This document shows, piece after piece, positions 48,184-58,530 of a stretch of 64,000 bases of DNA. The notes beneath the pieces were generated by a model. It was given only the letters and a program-made list of their open reading frames with translations. It searched no databases and was not told the DNA's origin. Every line of letters begins with the position of its first letter. The first letter of the stretch is position 1. Made by a program: the position numbers and the translations under genes. Source of the stretch: Rhodocyclales bacterium (GTDB lineage Bacteria > Pseudomonadota > Gammaproteobacteria > Burkholderiales > Rhodocyclaceae); the NCBI GenBank assembly GCA_003105015.1, contig PQAF01000040.1:50358-114357 (forward strand). The letters run 5' to 3'.

Positions 48184-49853
48184 AGATCGATCCCATCCTC
48201 CTGTCCGTCTACGCGCGGACCTTCAAGTCCATCACCGACGAGATGAGCATCTCGATGGAGCAGACCACCCGCTCGCCGATCCTCTGCGAGGCCAAGGACT
48301 ACGTCACCGGCCTCTACGACGGCGACGGCAACATGCTCGAGCAGACCGAGAACCTGCCCATCCTCGCCTTCTCGCTGGCGCCGGTGTGCAAGTACATCAA
48401 GGACTACTTCGGCGACGACCTGCATCCGGGCGACGTCATCTTCCACAACGACGTCTTCAGCCTCGGCAACCAGAACAACGACGTCGCCGTGTACAAGCCG
48501 ATTTTCCACTCCGGCAAGCTCGTCGCCTGGACCGCCGTCAAGGGCCACCAGGCCGACATCGGCGGCAACGTGCGCGGCGGCTACAACCCGAACGCCGTCG
48601 AGGTCTGGCAGGAAGCCCTGCGCATCCCGCCGGTCAAGGTGGTCGAGAAGGGCAAGCTGAAGAAGGACGTCTGGAACCTGATCTTCGCCAACATCCGCCT
48701 CGACATCGTGCAGCACGACATGAAGGCCGAGATGGGCGCCTGCACCGTCGGCGAGCGGCGCCTGCTGGAACTCCTCGACAAGTACGGCCTGGAGAGCTAT
48801 GAGGCGCACAAGCAGGCCCTCTTCGAGGCCACGCGCAAGATGATGGAAGCCGAGATCGCCAAGATCCCCAACGGGAAATACAGCGGCGAGGGCTACATCT
48901 ACTACGACGGCCGCCACGAGGGCAGCAAGTTCACCATCCGCGTCGACATCGAGGTCAAGGACAAGCACATCAAGTTCGACTACTCGCGCACCGACGCCCA
49001 GACCAACGGCTTCGTGAACGGCACCTTCACCTCGAGCGCCTCGGCCACCATCCTCACCCTGCTGCAGATGGTGAACCCGGACATCCCGCACAACGAGGGC
49101 ATGGTGCAGCCGATCGAGATCGTCATCCCCGAGGGCACGGTGCTCAACGCCGCCTATCCGAAGGCCACCACCTTCGGCAACCACCTCTGCCCGCCCAACG
49201 CCGACGCCATCCAGCGCGCGCTCAGCGCCGTGATGCCCGACCGCGTCACCGCCGGCTGGAACAACCTGCTCTGCTCGCTCACCACCGGCACCGACCCGGA
49301 GAAGAACGAGCAGTACGTCGACATCGGCTTCATGGGCCTGAAGGGCGGCTCCGGCGCCATGCTGGGCATGGACGGCTACGACCACATCGGCATGATCGAC
49401 GCCTCCGGCGGCGTGCTCGACCAGGACTACGAGATGTTCGAGCAGCAGACGCCGCACCGCCTGGTGAAGCACGAGCTGCTCACCGATTCGGCCGGCGCCG
49501 GCGAGTGGCGCGGCGGCCTCGGCGTCGAGACCATCTTCGAGATCGGTTCCGAGGATACCCAGCTCGTCACCTTCGGCGACGGCGACTTCGAGCCGGCCTT
49601 CGGCCTGTTCGGCGGCAAGGACGCCGGGCTGAACTTCATCCGCCTGCACTACCCGGACGGCAGCACGGTGGTGCCGAAGAACAAGGACCTCATCACCGGC
49701 GTGCCGAAGGGCACCATTTACCACCAGGTCGCCAGCGGCGGCGGCGGCTACGGCGACCCGAAGAAGCGCGACCGCAAGGTGCTGGCCGAAGAGATCCGCA
49801 ATGGCGTGATCTCGAAAGAAGCTGCGGTGCGGGATTACGGCTATAGCGAGTAG
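48180..49853 (+). CDS. Hydantoinase/oxoprolinase subunit B (IaaE-like)
   Basis: This 557-residue HyuB-family subunit, MKIDPILLSVYARTFKSITDEM at the N-terminus, contains HPGDVIFHNDVFSLGNQNNDV and GHQADIGGNVRGG, and ends with a glycine-rich SGGGGYGDP. It partners the upstream HyuA-type subunit in ATP-dependent lactam opening. The length fits N-methylhydantoinase or oxoprolinase B subunits rather than acetone carboxylase (about 770). A 315-bp repeat-rich gap follows before the acyl-CoA dehydrogenase gene. Confidence 0.82.
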   Translation: MKIDPILLSVYARTFKSITDEMSISMEQTTRSPILCEAKDYVTGLYDGDGNMLEQTENLPILAFSLAPVCKYIKDYFGDDLHPGDVIFHNDVFSLGNQNNDVAVYKPIFHSGKLVAWTAVKGHQADIGGNVRGGYNPNAVEVWQEALRIPPVKVVEKGKLKKDVWNLIFANIRLDIVQHDMKAEMGACTVGERRLLELLDKYGLESYEAHKQALFEATRKMMEAEIAKIPNGKYSGEGYIYYDGRHEGSKFTIRVDIEVKDKHIKFDYSRTDAQTNGFVNGTFTSSASATILTLLQMVNPDIPHNEGMVQPIEIVIPEGTVLNAAYPKATTFGNHLCPPNADAIQRALSAVMPDRVTAGWNNLLCSLTTGTDPEKNEQYVDIGFMGLKGGSGAMLGMDGYDHIGMIDASGGVLDQDYEMFEQQTPHRLVKHELLTDSAGAGEWRGGLGVETIFEIGSEDTQLVTFGDGDFEPAFGLFGGKDAGLNFIRLHYPDGSTVVPKNKDLITGVPKGTIYHQVASGGGGYGDPKKRDRKVLAEEIRNGVISKEAAVRDYGYSE

Positions 49854-49890
49854 GCGGAATGAAACCCTCTTTTGCAGCGTCCAGCGCAAG

Positions 49891-50132
49891 ATCGTGCCGC
49901 CAGGGTGCCCTGCTCCGCTCATGTCCCCCGTCGGCGGCCGATGGCCGCCTCCTCCGCCTTTACTTCGCTGCGCAGGGCACCCTACCGTCACGATCCGGAA
50001 TCGCGGCGACGGTTTCCGGTTCAGAAACCCAGGCGTATCCCGCCCGGGGTGTCGGGTGTCCGATTCCCGGAAGTAAAGGAGGAGGGCCGGCGCTTTTTCG
50101 GCCCGGGGGACATGGAGGGAATCGGACACCCG
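49891..50132. repeat. Nested inverted-repeat element between hydantoinase and acyl-CoA dehydrogenase genes
   Basis: This fills a 315-bp non-coding gap (49854-50168). Arms include ATCGTG-N5-AGGGTGCCCTGC at 49891-49913 against GCAGGGCACCCT-N5-CACGAT at 49972-49994; CATGTCCCCCG at 49920-49930 against CGGGGGACATG at 50104-50114; and a perfect 16-bp pair CGGGTGTCCGATTCCC (50053-50068) against its complement (50117-50132). It looks like one or two intergenic repeat elements, partly nested, not a gene. Confidence 0.8.
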
Positions 50133-50168
50133 GCAACCCGGGCACGCGACACCCTCAGGGAAACTAAG

Positions 50169-51298
50169 ATGAACTTCGACCTGACCGACGAACAAAAACA
50201 GATCCGCGACACCTTCGCGCGTTTCTGCGACGAGCGCATCGCGCCGCAGGCGGCGGCGCTGGACGAGGCGCGCGCCTTCCCGCGCGCCCTCTTCCAGGAA
50301 CTCGCCGACCTCGGCTTCTTCGGCATGCGCTATCCGGAGGACGTCGGCGGCTCCGGCCTGGCGCTGACCGAGTTCGCCCTGGCACTCGCCGAGATCGCGC
50401 GCGGCTCGATGTCGCTCGCCGGCGCGGTAGCCATGCAGTCGCTGATGGGCACCAAGTTCCTGCACATGCTCGGCAACGCCGACATCCTCGAGCGGCTGTT
50501 CAAGCCTGCGCTGCGCGGCGAGAAGATCGGCGCGATCTGCATGACCGAGCCGAACGCCGGCTCCGACCTCGACTCCATCGCCACCACGGCGAAGAAGGTC
50601 GACGGCGGCTACGTCATCAACGGCCAGAAGACCTGGATCACCTCGGCGCCGCTGGCCGACTTCTTCACCGTCTTCGCCAAGGCCGGCGAGGAGAAGAAGC
50701 TGACCATCTTCCTTGTCGAGAAGTCGTTCAAGGGCCTCATCGTCGGCCGCGAGATCCACAAGATGGGCGTCTGGGCACTGCCCACTTCGGAGGTCGCCTT
50801 CGACGAGTGCTTCGTGCCCGACAGCCACCGACTCTCGCAGGCGGAAGGCGACGGCGAGGGCCACCTGAGGAAGACGCTGGCCGAGATCCGCATCATCACC
50901 GGCGCCATGGGACTCGGCGTGGCGCAGGCCGCGCTCGACGAGGCGGTGCGCTACGCCGCCGAGCGCAAGCAGTTCGGCAAGCCGATCAACCGCTACCAGG
51001 CCATCCAGTTCAAGCTGGCCGAGATGGCCACCGACCTCGAGGCGGCGAAGCACCTGGTGTACTACGCCGCCTGGCTGCGCGACGCCGGCCGGCCGCACCA
51101 CAAGGAAGCCGCCATGGCCAAGCTCAACGCCACCGAGGCCGCCGCGCGCATCTGCGACCAGGCCGCCCGCGTGCTCGCCTCCTACGGCTATGCCATGGAA
51201 TACCCGGTGCAGCGCTACCTGCGCGACGTGCGCTTCACGCTGATCGGCGGCGGCACCAGCGAGATATTGAAACTCATCATTGCGAAGGAAGTGAGCTC

Positions 51299-51302
<4 letters not shown>
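50169..51302 (+). CDS. iaaF: Acyl-CoA dehydrogenase, probably (2-aminobenzyl)malonyl-CoA dehydrogenase (decarboxylating, IaaF-like)
   Basis: This 377-residue FAD enzyme has MNFDLTDEQKQIRDTFARF at the N-terminus, ICMTEPNAGSDLDS and TWITSAPLADFF in the middle, and DVRFTLIGGGTSEILKLI at the C-terminus. The last motif has Gly where medium-chain enzymes carry the catalytic Glu (YEGT). Benzylmalonyl-CoA dehydrogenase of the auxin pathway oxidatively decarboxylates its substrate to cinnamoyl-CoA; loss of the carboxylate would make a proton-abstracting base unnecessary (inference). It stands directly before the mutase genes, overlapping the small subunit start (ATGA). Confidence 0.8.
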
Positions 51303-51714
<412 letters not shown>

Positions 51715-51718
<4 letters not shown>

Positions 51719-53328
51719 ACGACAGAGCCAAGGACGAACTGAAACCGGTCACCAACGAGTCGGGCATCGAGGTCAAGCCGCTGTACACCGCGGCCGACGT
51801 CGAGGCGAGCGGCGGCCTGACCATGCTCGGCCAGCCGGGCGAATATCCCTTCACCCGCGGCATCCACCGCCTGATGTACCGCAAGCAGCCGTGGACCATG
51901 CGCCAGTACGCCGGCTTCGGCAACCCGGCGGACACCAACAAGCGCTTCAAGTACCTCATCGCCAACGGCCAGACCGGGCTGAACGTCGCCTTCGACCTGC
52001 CGACGCAGATCGGCCTCGACTCCGACGACCCGCTCGCCGAGGGCGAGATCGGCCGCGTCGGCATGTCGGTCGACACCCTGCGCGACTTCGAGGTGGCCTT
52101 CGACGGCATCGACCTCAACAAGATCACCGTCTCGCTCACCATCAACGGCGCGGCGGCCATCCTCATCGCCATGTACCTGGCGATGGCGGAGAAGCGCGGC
52201 TACGACGTCAAGCAGCTGCGCGGCACGGCGCAGAACGACATCCTCAAGGAGTTCATCGGCCGCGGCACCTGGATCTTCCCGGTCGAGCCCTCGATCCGCC
52301 TGGTCGGCGACACCATCGAGTACTGCGCCGAGCACGCGCCGAAGTACAGCCCGGTCTCGGTGTGCGGCTACCACATCCGCGAATCCGGCGCCAACCCGGC
52401 GCAGGAGATGGCCTACGCCTTCTGCATCGCCAAGGCCTACGCCGACGACGTCATCAAGCGCGGCCTGCACGTCGACGAGTTCGCCGGCCGCCTCTCCTAC
52501 AACTTCAACATCTTCGGCAACCTCTTCGAGCAGGTGGCCAAGTTCCGCGCCGGCCGCGGCCTGTGGGCGAAGATCATGAAGGAGCAGTACGGCGCCGAGA
52601 AGCCCGGCTCGATGTGGCTGCGCATGATCGCCGCCGGCGGCGGCGGCGGACTGACTTTCGAGCAGCCCGAGGTGAACATCGTGCGCGGCGCCTACTACGC
52701 GCTGATCTCGGCGCTGTCCGGCACGCAGACCATGGCGCTGTGCTCCTACGACGAGGCCTACACCATCCCCACCGAGTACTCGGCGCGCATCTCGCTGCGC
52801 ACCATGCAGCTGCTCATCGAGGAGATGGGCCTCACCGAGACGGTCGACCCGCTCGGCGGCTCGTTCTACGTCGAGACGCTGACCAACCAGATGCGCCAGA
52901 AGATGGAGGAGATCATGGCCGAGGTCGACGCCCAGGGCGGCATCGTCAAGCTGGTCTCCGAGGGCGCCATCCAGTCCAAGGTCTCGGCCCAGGCCTACAA
53001 GATGCAGCGCGACATCGAGTCCGGCAAGTTCCGCAAGGTCGGCGTCAACTGCTACCGCAACGAGAAGGAGGAAGAGCATCCCGTCGAGTTCCACCCCTAC
53101 AACGAGGAGGACACGCGGGTGCAGATCGCCGGACTGAACAAGATCCGTGCCGAGCGCGACCCGGCCAAGGTGAGCCAGGCGCTGGGGCGCCTGTCGGCCG
53201 ACGCTTCCGCCGGCCGCAACGTCATGCCGGCCCTGGTGGAAGCCGTCAAGGCTTACGCCACGGTGGGCGAGATGACCCAGGAGATGGTGAAGATCTTCGG
53301 CCGCTACCAGGAACCGATACGGTTTTAA
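51715..53328 (+). CDS. Coenzyme B12-dependent acyl-CoA mutase, large subunit, probably (2-aminophenyl)succinyl-CoA mutase
   Basis: This 537-residue catalytic TIM-barrel subunit resembles the methylmalonyl-CoA mutase N-terminal part: TMRQYAGFGNPADTNKRFKY, FDLPTQIGLDSDDP, GTAQNDILKEFIGRGTWIFP, and CGYHIRESGANPAQE with the conserved His. The Tyr of RQYAGF and the Arg of IGRGT align with Tyr89 and Arg207 of methylmalonyl-CoA mutase, which hold the substrate carboxylate. This argues for a dicarboxylic substrate such as (2-aminophenyl)succinyl-CoA and against isobutyryl- or 2-hydroxyisobutyryl-CoA. Context with the decarboxylating dehydrogenase supports the indoleacetate role. Confidence 0.85.
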
Positions 53329-53336
53329 GACATGAA

Positions 53337-53415
53337 CCACGGCGCGCACGGCGGCACGGCGAAAACCATGAGAGTTTATTTTCGACTCTCGCCGTGTCGC
53401 CGTGCCCGCCGTGGT
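53337..53415. repeat. Imperfect long hairpin between mutase and molybdenum hydroxylase genes
   Basis: Arms of about 30 bases made of CACGGCG units (ACCACGGCGCGCACGGCG on the left, the complement near 53384-53415 on the right) around a short AT-rich loop. This type of 'CCACGG-CACGG' dyad is a dispersed intergenic repeat in many proteobacteria. No T-run follows, so termination is unlikely. Confidence 0.75.
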
Positions 53416-53444
53416 GAAAGCTTTTGATCAGTGAAAGACAAAAC

Positions 53445-54317
53445 ATGACAGCACTCGACAATTACGTGGCACCTACCAGCCTGGAGCAGGCCGTGGTGCA
53501 ACTGCAGGAACTCGGTGAGGTGACCATCCTCGCCGGCGGCACCGACCTGATGCCGCAATCGCACGCCGGCCGCGTGAAGTTCAAGCGCACCCTGATGAAC
53601 ATCCGCCGCATCCCGGAGCTGCGCGGCATCGTCCGCGAGGGCGACGAGATCCGCATCGGCGCGCTCGTCACCATCAGCGAGATGATGGCGCACCCGCTGG
53701 TGCGCGAGCACCTGCCGCTGCTGGTATCGGCCGGCGACCATTTCGCCAGCGACCAGATCCGCAACGCCGGCACGGTCGGCGGCAACATCTGCAACGCCTC
53801 GCCCGCCGGCGACACCCTGGTGCCGCTGATGGTGCTGGGCGCCCACGTCGAGCTGGCCTCCAAGCCAGACGATACGCTGTTCCGCCGCAGCATGCCGCTG
53901 CCGGAGTTCTTCGTCGGCCCCGGCAAGACGCGCCTTGCGCCGGCCGAACTGCTCACTGCCGTGCGCCTGCCGATCCCGCCGAAGGGCTTCGTCGCCCGCT
54001 TCCACAAGTTCGGCACCCGCCCGGCGCTCGACATCTCGGCGATCTCCATCGGCGTCGCCGGCGTGCTGAAGGACGGCACGTTCTCGCAGGTGCGCGTCGC
54101 CTTCGGCGCCGTGGCGCCGACGCCGGTGTGCGGCTGTGCCACCGAGGAGGCGCTGGAGGGCAAAAAGCTCGACGCCGCCACCATCGCCGCCGCCGCCCGG
54201 GCGGCGCAGGACGAAGTGCATCCCATCTCCGACGTGCGCGCCAGCGCCTGGTACCGCAAGGAGATGATCCACAACATGACGAAGAGGATCCTCGAAGATG
54301 TCTCAGCAAACCATTAA
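53445..54317 (+). CDS. iaaI: Molybdenum hydroxylase, FAD subunit (indoleacetate dehydrogenase)
   Basis: This 290-residue FAD-binding subunit of the xanthine dehydrogenase family has ILAGGTDLMPQ and TVGGNICNASPAGDTLVPL, the two flavin-binding loops, and a C-terminal CO-dehydrogenase-flavoprotein domain. It lacks the extra [4Fe-4S] insertion that marks the 4-hydroxybenzoyl-CoA reductase flavin subunit (about 324 residues). A TTG 21 bases upstream is an alternative start. It overlaps the [2Fe-2S] subunit gene by 20 bp. Symbol inferred from the position between iaaH and iaaL. Confidence 0.83.
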   Translation: MTALDNYVAPTSLEQAVVQLQELGEVTILAGGTDLMPQSHAGRVKFKRTLMNIRRIPELRGIVREGDEIRIGALVTISEMMAHPLVREHLPLLVSAGDHFASDQIRNAGTVGGNICNASPAGDTLVPLMVLGAHVELASKPDDTLFRRSMPLPEFFVGPGKTRLAPAELLTAVRLPIPPKGFVARFHKFGTRPALDISAISIGVAGVLKDGTFSQVRVAFGAVAPTPVCGCATEEALEGKKLDAATIAAAARAAQDEVHPISDVRASAWYRKEMIHNMTKRILEDVSANH

Positions 54318-54762
54318 CTTCACCCTCAACGGGGTGCCGACCCGCGTGTCGGTGCCGGTGCAGATGAGCGCCCTCGAGATGATCCGCAACGTCACCGGCC
54401 TGACCGGCACCAAGTACGGCTGCGGCGAGGGCGAGTGCGGCGCCTGCACCATCATCCTCGACGGCGTTTCCCTGAATTCCTGTTTGCTCTTCGCCGTCGA
54501 GTGCGACGGCCGCCAGGTCACCACCGTCGAGGGCCTCGCCGACGACCCGCTCGGCCGCAGGATCGAGAAGGCCTTCGTCGATGCCGGCGCCGTGCAGTGC
54601 GGCTTCTGCACGCCGGGCATGGTGATGCAGGCGCGCCAGCTGCTGGAAAGGAACCCCCGCCCGAGCCGCGAGGAGATCCAGCGCGGCATCGAGGGCAACC
54701 TCTGCCGCTGCACCGGCTACGTGAAGATCATCGACGCCATCGAAGCGGCGACGAAGGAGTAA
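54298..54762 (+). CDS. iaaJ: Molybdenum hydroxylase, [2Fe-2S] subunit
   Basis: This 154-residue subunit has the plant-type [2Fe-2S] motif YGCGEGECGACTI in the N-terminal half and the second cluster motif QCGFCTPGM...CRCTGY in the C-terminal half. It relays electrons from the Mo site to FAD. No signal peptide is present, so the enzyme is cytoplasmic. Gap to the large subunit is 4 bp. Confidence 0.9.
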   Translation: MSQQTINFTLNGVPTRVSVPVQMSALEMIRNVTGLTGTKYGCGEGECGACTIILDGVSLNSCLLFAVECDGRQVTTVEGLADDPLGRRIEKAFVDAGAVQCGFCTPGMVMQARQLLERNPRPSREEIQRGIEGNLCRCTGYVKIIDAIEAATKE

Positions 54763-54766
54763 AACC

Positions 54767-57142
54767 ATGCCAGAGACAATTCAACGAGATTCCCTCATCG
54801 GCAAGCGCATCACCAAGCTCGACGCCCCAGAGAAGGCCGGCGGCAAGACGCGCTACATCCAGGACCTCGACGTGCAGGGCCAGCTCTACGGCAAGATCCT
54901 GCGTTCGGCGCGAGTGCACGCGAAGATCAAGTCCATCGACACCTCGGCGGCCAAGGCGCTGCCCGGCGTGCATGCGGTGATCACCGCCGCCGACGTACCC
55001 TACCAGCGCCCGATCGGCGTCGCCAAGGACCACTTCCCGCTGAAGACCGACCGCGTGCGCAGCCTGCGCGACGAGATCGCCGCGGTGGCGGCCGAGACCG
55101 AGGCCATCGCCGAGGCGGCGCTGAAGCTGATCAAGGTCGAGTACGAAGACCTGCCGGTCCTCGCCGACCCGAACGACTCGCTCAAGCCGGATGCGCCCCT
55201 GATCCACCCCGAGCCGCACGGCGCGACCGCCAAGCACGACCACCTCAAGCAGGCGCAGGGCATCGCCTACCTCGGCAAGCCCGACAACATCGCCATGACC
55301 TTCGACTACCAGCAGGGCGACGTGGCGGCGGGCGAGCGCGAGTCCGACGTGGTGTTCGAGGACACCTTCCACCTGCACTACGTCACGCACTGCTGCATGG
55401 GGGTGTCCGGCATCATCGCCGAGTTCGACCCCTCCGGGAACCTGCTGATGTACTCCAACACCCAGGTGCCCTTCCTGCACAAGCGCGAGTTCGCCGAGAT
55501 CCTCAACATGGACCCGGCGCGCATCCGCATCATCCAGCCGCCGATCGGCGGCGGCTTCGGCTCCAAGCTCGACATCTATCCCTTCGAGCCGATCACGGTG
55601 TTCCTCGCCAAGGCCACCGGCCGGCCGGTCAAGCTGGTGTTCACGCGCGAGGAGGAATTCCTCGCCTCGCCGACGCGCCAGCCGGTGATCCTCACCCTGC
55701 GCTCCGGCTGCAAGAAGGACGGCACGCTGACCTTCCGCACCGTCCGCACCCTGCACGACAACGGCGCGTACACCTCTTGGGGGGCGACGACGCCCTTCGT
55801 CATGATGCAGACCATCTCCTCGCTCTACCGCGTGCCGCACTGCCTCTACCACACCAAGGCGGTGTACACGAACAACCCCTACGCCGGCTCCTTCCGCGGC
55901 TACGGCAACCTGCAGGCCACCTTCGCCGTCGAGCAGCACATGGACATGATGGCCGAGGCGATCGGCATGGACCCGCTGGAATTCCGCCTGAAGAACGCCC
56001 AGGACCCCGGCGAGGTGACGCCGCAGGGCATGCACTTCAAGAGCTGCGGCTTCAAGGAGTGCCTGACCACCGCCGCCGAGGCGAGCGGCTTCCTCGCCAA
56101 GTTCAAGGCCAACGAAGCCGACAAGGCCAAGCCCGGCCGCTTCAAGCGCGGCGTCGGCATGGCCTCCATGCTGCACGTCGGCGGCGGCGCCAAGATCTAC
56201 CCATCCGACGGCTGCGGCACCATCCTCAAGATGGACGACTTCGGCTCGGTGACGCTGATCACCGGCGCCTCGGAGATCGGCCAGGGCTCGGAGACGGTGC
56301 TCGCCCAGCTCGTCTGCGAGGAACTCGGCGTGCCGCTCTCCGCCGTGCGCGTCATCAACAACGACACCGAGATCACGCCCTGGGACGTCGGCGTGCACGC
56401 CTCGCGCACCACCTTCATCGCCGGCAACTCGGCGATCGGCGCGGCGCGCAAGGCGCGCGGCAAGATCCTCGACGCCGCCGCGAAAATGGCCGGCCTGAAT
56501 GCGGCCGACCTCGACCTGCGCGCCGGCCACATCGTCGAGGCGAAGAACGGCACGGTGGTGATGACCCTGGCCAAGCTGCTGCGCCAGCTGCACTTCAGCG
56601 ACAAGGCCGAGCTGGTGGTGACCTCCTTCTACTACGAGCCGCCCTCCAAGCACCAGGACAAGCACTTCAAGGGCGACGTCTCCGCCGCCTACGCCTGGGC
56701 CACCCAGGTGGTCGAGGTCGAGGTGGACACCGACACCGGCATCGTGCGCCTGCTCAAGGTCACCGGCGCCCACGACGTCGGCCGCATCCTCAACCGCCTC
56801 GGCCTCGAGGGCCAGATCGAGGGCGGCATCGTCATGGGCCAGGGCTACGCGCTGACCGAGGAGCTGATGGTCGAGAACGGCGTGGTGCGGAATCCCGGCT
56901 TCCGCGACTACAAGCTGGTCACCGCGCCGGAAATCCCCGAGATGGACGTGCGCTTCATCGAGACCATGGACGGCGAGGGCCCGCAGGGTGCCAAGGGCGT
57001 CGGCGAGGCGCCGGCGATCTGCATCGCCGCGGCCACCGCCAACGCCATCTACAACGCCACCGGCGTGCGCATCATGGCGCTGCCGTTCACGCCGGAGAAG
57101 GTTTATCGGGCGCTGCATGCGGCCAAGAAAGAGGCGGCATGA
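54767..57142 (+). CDS. iaaK: Molybdenum hydroxylase, Mo-cofactor subunit
   Basis: This 791-residue large subunit has an N-terminal aldehyde-oxidase a/b hammerhead domain ([21 protein letters not shown]) and Mo-cofactor loops [27 protein letters not shown] and [12 protein letters not shown], with the active-site Glu in [11 protein letters not shown]. In the proposed pathway it hydroxylates the pyrrole ring of indoleacetate at C2 with water, giving 2-oxoindoleacetate. Specificity is inferred from the cluster; other azaarene or CoA-ester substrates are possible in principle. Confidence 0.85.
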   Translation: MPETIQRDSLIGKRITKLDAPEKAGGKTRYIQDLDVQGQLYGKILRSARVHAKIKSIDTSAAKALPGVHAVITAADVPYQRPIGVAKDHFPLKTDRVRSLRDEIAAVAAETEAIAEAALKLIKVEYEDLPVLADPNDSLKPDAPLIHPEPHGATAKHDHLKQAQGIAYLGKPDNIAMTFDYQQGDVAAGERESDVVFEDTFHLHYVTHCCMGVSGIIAEFDPSGNLLMYSNTQVPFLHKREFAEILNMDPARIRIIQPPIGGGFGSKLDIYPFEPITVFLAKATGRPVKLVFTREEEFLASPTRQPVILTLRSGCKKDGTLTFRTVRTLHDNGAYTSWGATTPFVMMQTISSLYRVPHCLYHTKAVYTNNPYAGSFRGYGNLQATFAVEQHMDMMAEAIGMDPLEFRLKNAQDPGEVTPQGMHFKSCGFKECLTTAAEASGFLAKFKANEADKAKPGRFKRGVGMASMLHVGGGAKIYPSDGCGTILKMDDFGSVTLITGASEIGQGSETVLAQLVCEELGVPLSAVRVINNDTEITPWDVGVHASRTTFIAGNSAIGAARKARGKILDAAAKMAGLNAADLDLRAGHIVEAKNGTVVMTLAKLLRQLHFSDKAELVVTSFYYEPPSKHQDKHFKGDVSAAYAWATQVVEVEVDTDTGIVRLLKVTGAHDVGRILNRLGLEGQIEGGIVMGQGYALTEELMVENGVVRNPGFRDYKLVTAPEIPEMDVRFIETMDGEGPQGAKGVGEAPAICIAAATANAIYNATGVRIMALPFTPEKVYRALHAAKKEAA

Positions 57143-57170
57143 TGTCGCGGCCTTCCCCCCTCTCCCCCAT

Positions 57171-57195
57171 CCCCTCCCCCCGCTGTGGGGAGGGG
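57171..57195. repeat. C-run/G-run inverted repeat before the CoA-transferase gene
   Basis: CCCCTCCCC and GGGGAGGGG form a 9-bp stem around a 7-base loop, inside a pyrimidine-rich stretch that starts near 57151. It resembles the CT-rich dispersed hairpins common between genes of GC-rich proteobacteria and lies only 30 bp before the next ATG. Confidence 0.7.
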
Positions 57196-57224
57196 AGCTT
57201 CGTGCGCGCCCGGGGCGCGTCCAT

Positions 57225-58424
57225 ATGAAACGCCGCACCGTCCTCTCGATGGAGCAGGCGCTGTCCCTGCCCTACGCCACGCTGCGCTTCGCCCAGCTCG
57301 GCTGGCGCGTCATCCGCATCGAGTCGACGCCGGCCGGCGACGGCCTGCCGGGCGATCCGAACCGCTACATCGGCGGCAAGGTGCTCGACGACGACCGCCG
57401 CACCTACTTCATCGCGCCCAACGTCGGCAAGGAAGCCATCGCGCTCAACCTCAAGGACCCGCAGGGCCAGGCGCTGCTGCGCAAGCTGCTCGTGGAACTC
57501 GACGTCGACGTCTTCTGCTGCAACACCGTGCCGCGCCGCTACAAGCAGCTCGGCATCGACTACGAGACGCTGTCCGCCGCCAAGCCGGACCTGATCTGGG
57601 CCGGCATCTCGGCCATGGGGCCGGAGTATCCCGACGCCCCCGGCTACGACCCGGTGATCCAGGCCATGGCCGGCTACATGGAGCTGACCGGCCCGGCCGA
57701 CGGCCCGCCGACGCTCTCCGGCGTGCCGCTGGTCGACCTCAAGGCCGGCGATGAGGTCTACGCCAACGTCCTGCTGGCCTTGGCCGAGCGCGCCGAGACC
57801 GGCCGCGGCATGCGCATCGACGTTTCCATGCTGCAGGCGGCGGCCTCCTGGCTGATCACCACCCTGCCGCTCCTCGACTTCGACTGCCAGCCCAACGAGA
57901 TCACGCGCTGCGGCAACGAGCACCGCAAGTTCATCCCGACCAACGTCTACCCGACCGCCGACGGCTTCATCTACATGGCCATCGGCAGCGACGTGCAGTG
58001 GAAGCGCCTGACCGAGATTCCGAAGTTCGTTTCGATCGGCTCGCCGTCGCGCGCCACCAACGAGGGGCGCCACAAGGAACGCGAGGCCATCCACCGCGAC
58101 ATGGCCGCCGAGACGCGCAAGCACACGACGGCCGAGATCGCCGCGGACTTCCGCCAGGCCACCATCCCGCACGCACCGATCCACGACATCCCGGCCGTGC
58201 GCAACATGGATGCGGTCTCGCGCAAGCTGACTTTGACGCGCATGCCCGGCGGCAAGCCGGTGCACATGCAGCCGATGGCGGTGGACCTGCCCGCTGTATC
58301 GCAGGAACTGACTTTTCCGCCGAAGTACGGCGAGCACACCCGCGCCGTGCTGAAGGAAGCCGGCTATTCGAACCTGGAAGTCGCCCAACTCGAACGCGAC
58401 CGCATCGTTGCCGCACAAGCATGA
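57225..58424 (+). CDS. iaaL: Class III CoA-transferase, (2-aminophenyl)succinyl-CoA transferase (IaaL-like)
   Basis: This 399-residue CaiB/BaiF family enzyme has [18 protein letters not shown], the [19 protein letters not shown] segment and the catalytic Asp171 in [10 protein letters not shown], with [13 protein letters not shown] in the C-terminal part. It would transfer CoA to phenylsuccinate-type acids, making the mutase substrate; IaaL of strain EbN1 was described as a phenylsuccinyl-CoA transferase. The start at 57225 was chosen because family similarity begins at [11 protein letters not shown]; the upstream frame is repeat sequence. Confidence 0.84.
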   Translation: MKRRTVLSMEQALSLPYATLRFAQLGWRVIRIESTPAGDGLPGDPNRYIGGKVLDDDRRTYFIAPNVGKEAIALNLKDPQGQALLRKLLVELDVDVFCCNTVPRRYKQLGIDYETLSAAKPDLIWAGISAMGPEYPDAPGYDPVIQAMAGYMELTGPADGPPTLSGVPLVDLKAGDEVYANVLLALAERAETGRGMRIDVSMLQAAASWLITTLPLLDFDCQPNEITRCGNEHRKFIPTNVYPTADGFIYMAIGSDVQWKRLTEIPKFVSIGSPSRATNEGRHKEREAIHRDMAAETRKHTTAEIAADFRQATIPHAPIHDIPAVRNMDAVSRKLTLTRMPGGKPVHMQPMAVDLPAVSQELTFPPKYGEHTRAVLKEAGYSNLEVAQLERDRIVAAQA

Positions 58425-58447
58425 ACGACAACCGCCAAATTACACCC

Positions 58448-58507
58448 GTCATTCCCGCGGAAGCGGGAATCCAGTACTTCTGGGTCCCCGCTTCCGCGGG
58501 GACGACG
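58448..58507. repeat. Paired palindromic (REP/dRS3-like) intergenic repeat
   Basis: Two 20-bp palindromes, ATTCCCGCGGAAGCGGGAAT (58451-58470) and GTCCCCGCTTCCGCGGGGAC (58484-58503), are arranged head to head with CGTC/GACG flanks, so the whole 60 bp is itself an imperfect inverted repeat. The first has the ATTCCC-N8-GGGAAT form of neisserial dRS3 elements. It lies between the CoA-transferase and the next gene. Confidence 0.85.
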
Positions 58508-58530
58508 TTGCCGACATTGATCTCATTGCC

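Noticed and set aside
46060..49853. Acetone or acetophenone carboxylase.
   Set aside because: Those enzymes need an additional small subunit or further subunits that are absent, the B subunit is too short, and the flanking B12 mutase and Mo hydroxylase fit lactam opening in indoleacetate breakdown.
49872..50168. N-terminal extension of the acyl-CoA dehydrogenase into the upstream frame.
   Set aside because: The upstream frame runs through inverted repeats and has no family similarity; MNFDLTDEQKQIRDTF at 50169 is the normal N-terminus.
53445..57142. 4-hydroxybenzoyl-CoA reductase (hcrABC) as identity of the molybdenum enzyme.
   Set aside because: The flavin subunit is only 290 residues and lacks the extra cysteine-rich [4Fe-4S] insertion that defines that enzyme; gene context fits indoleacetate dehydrogenase better.
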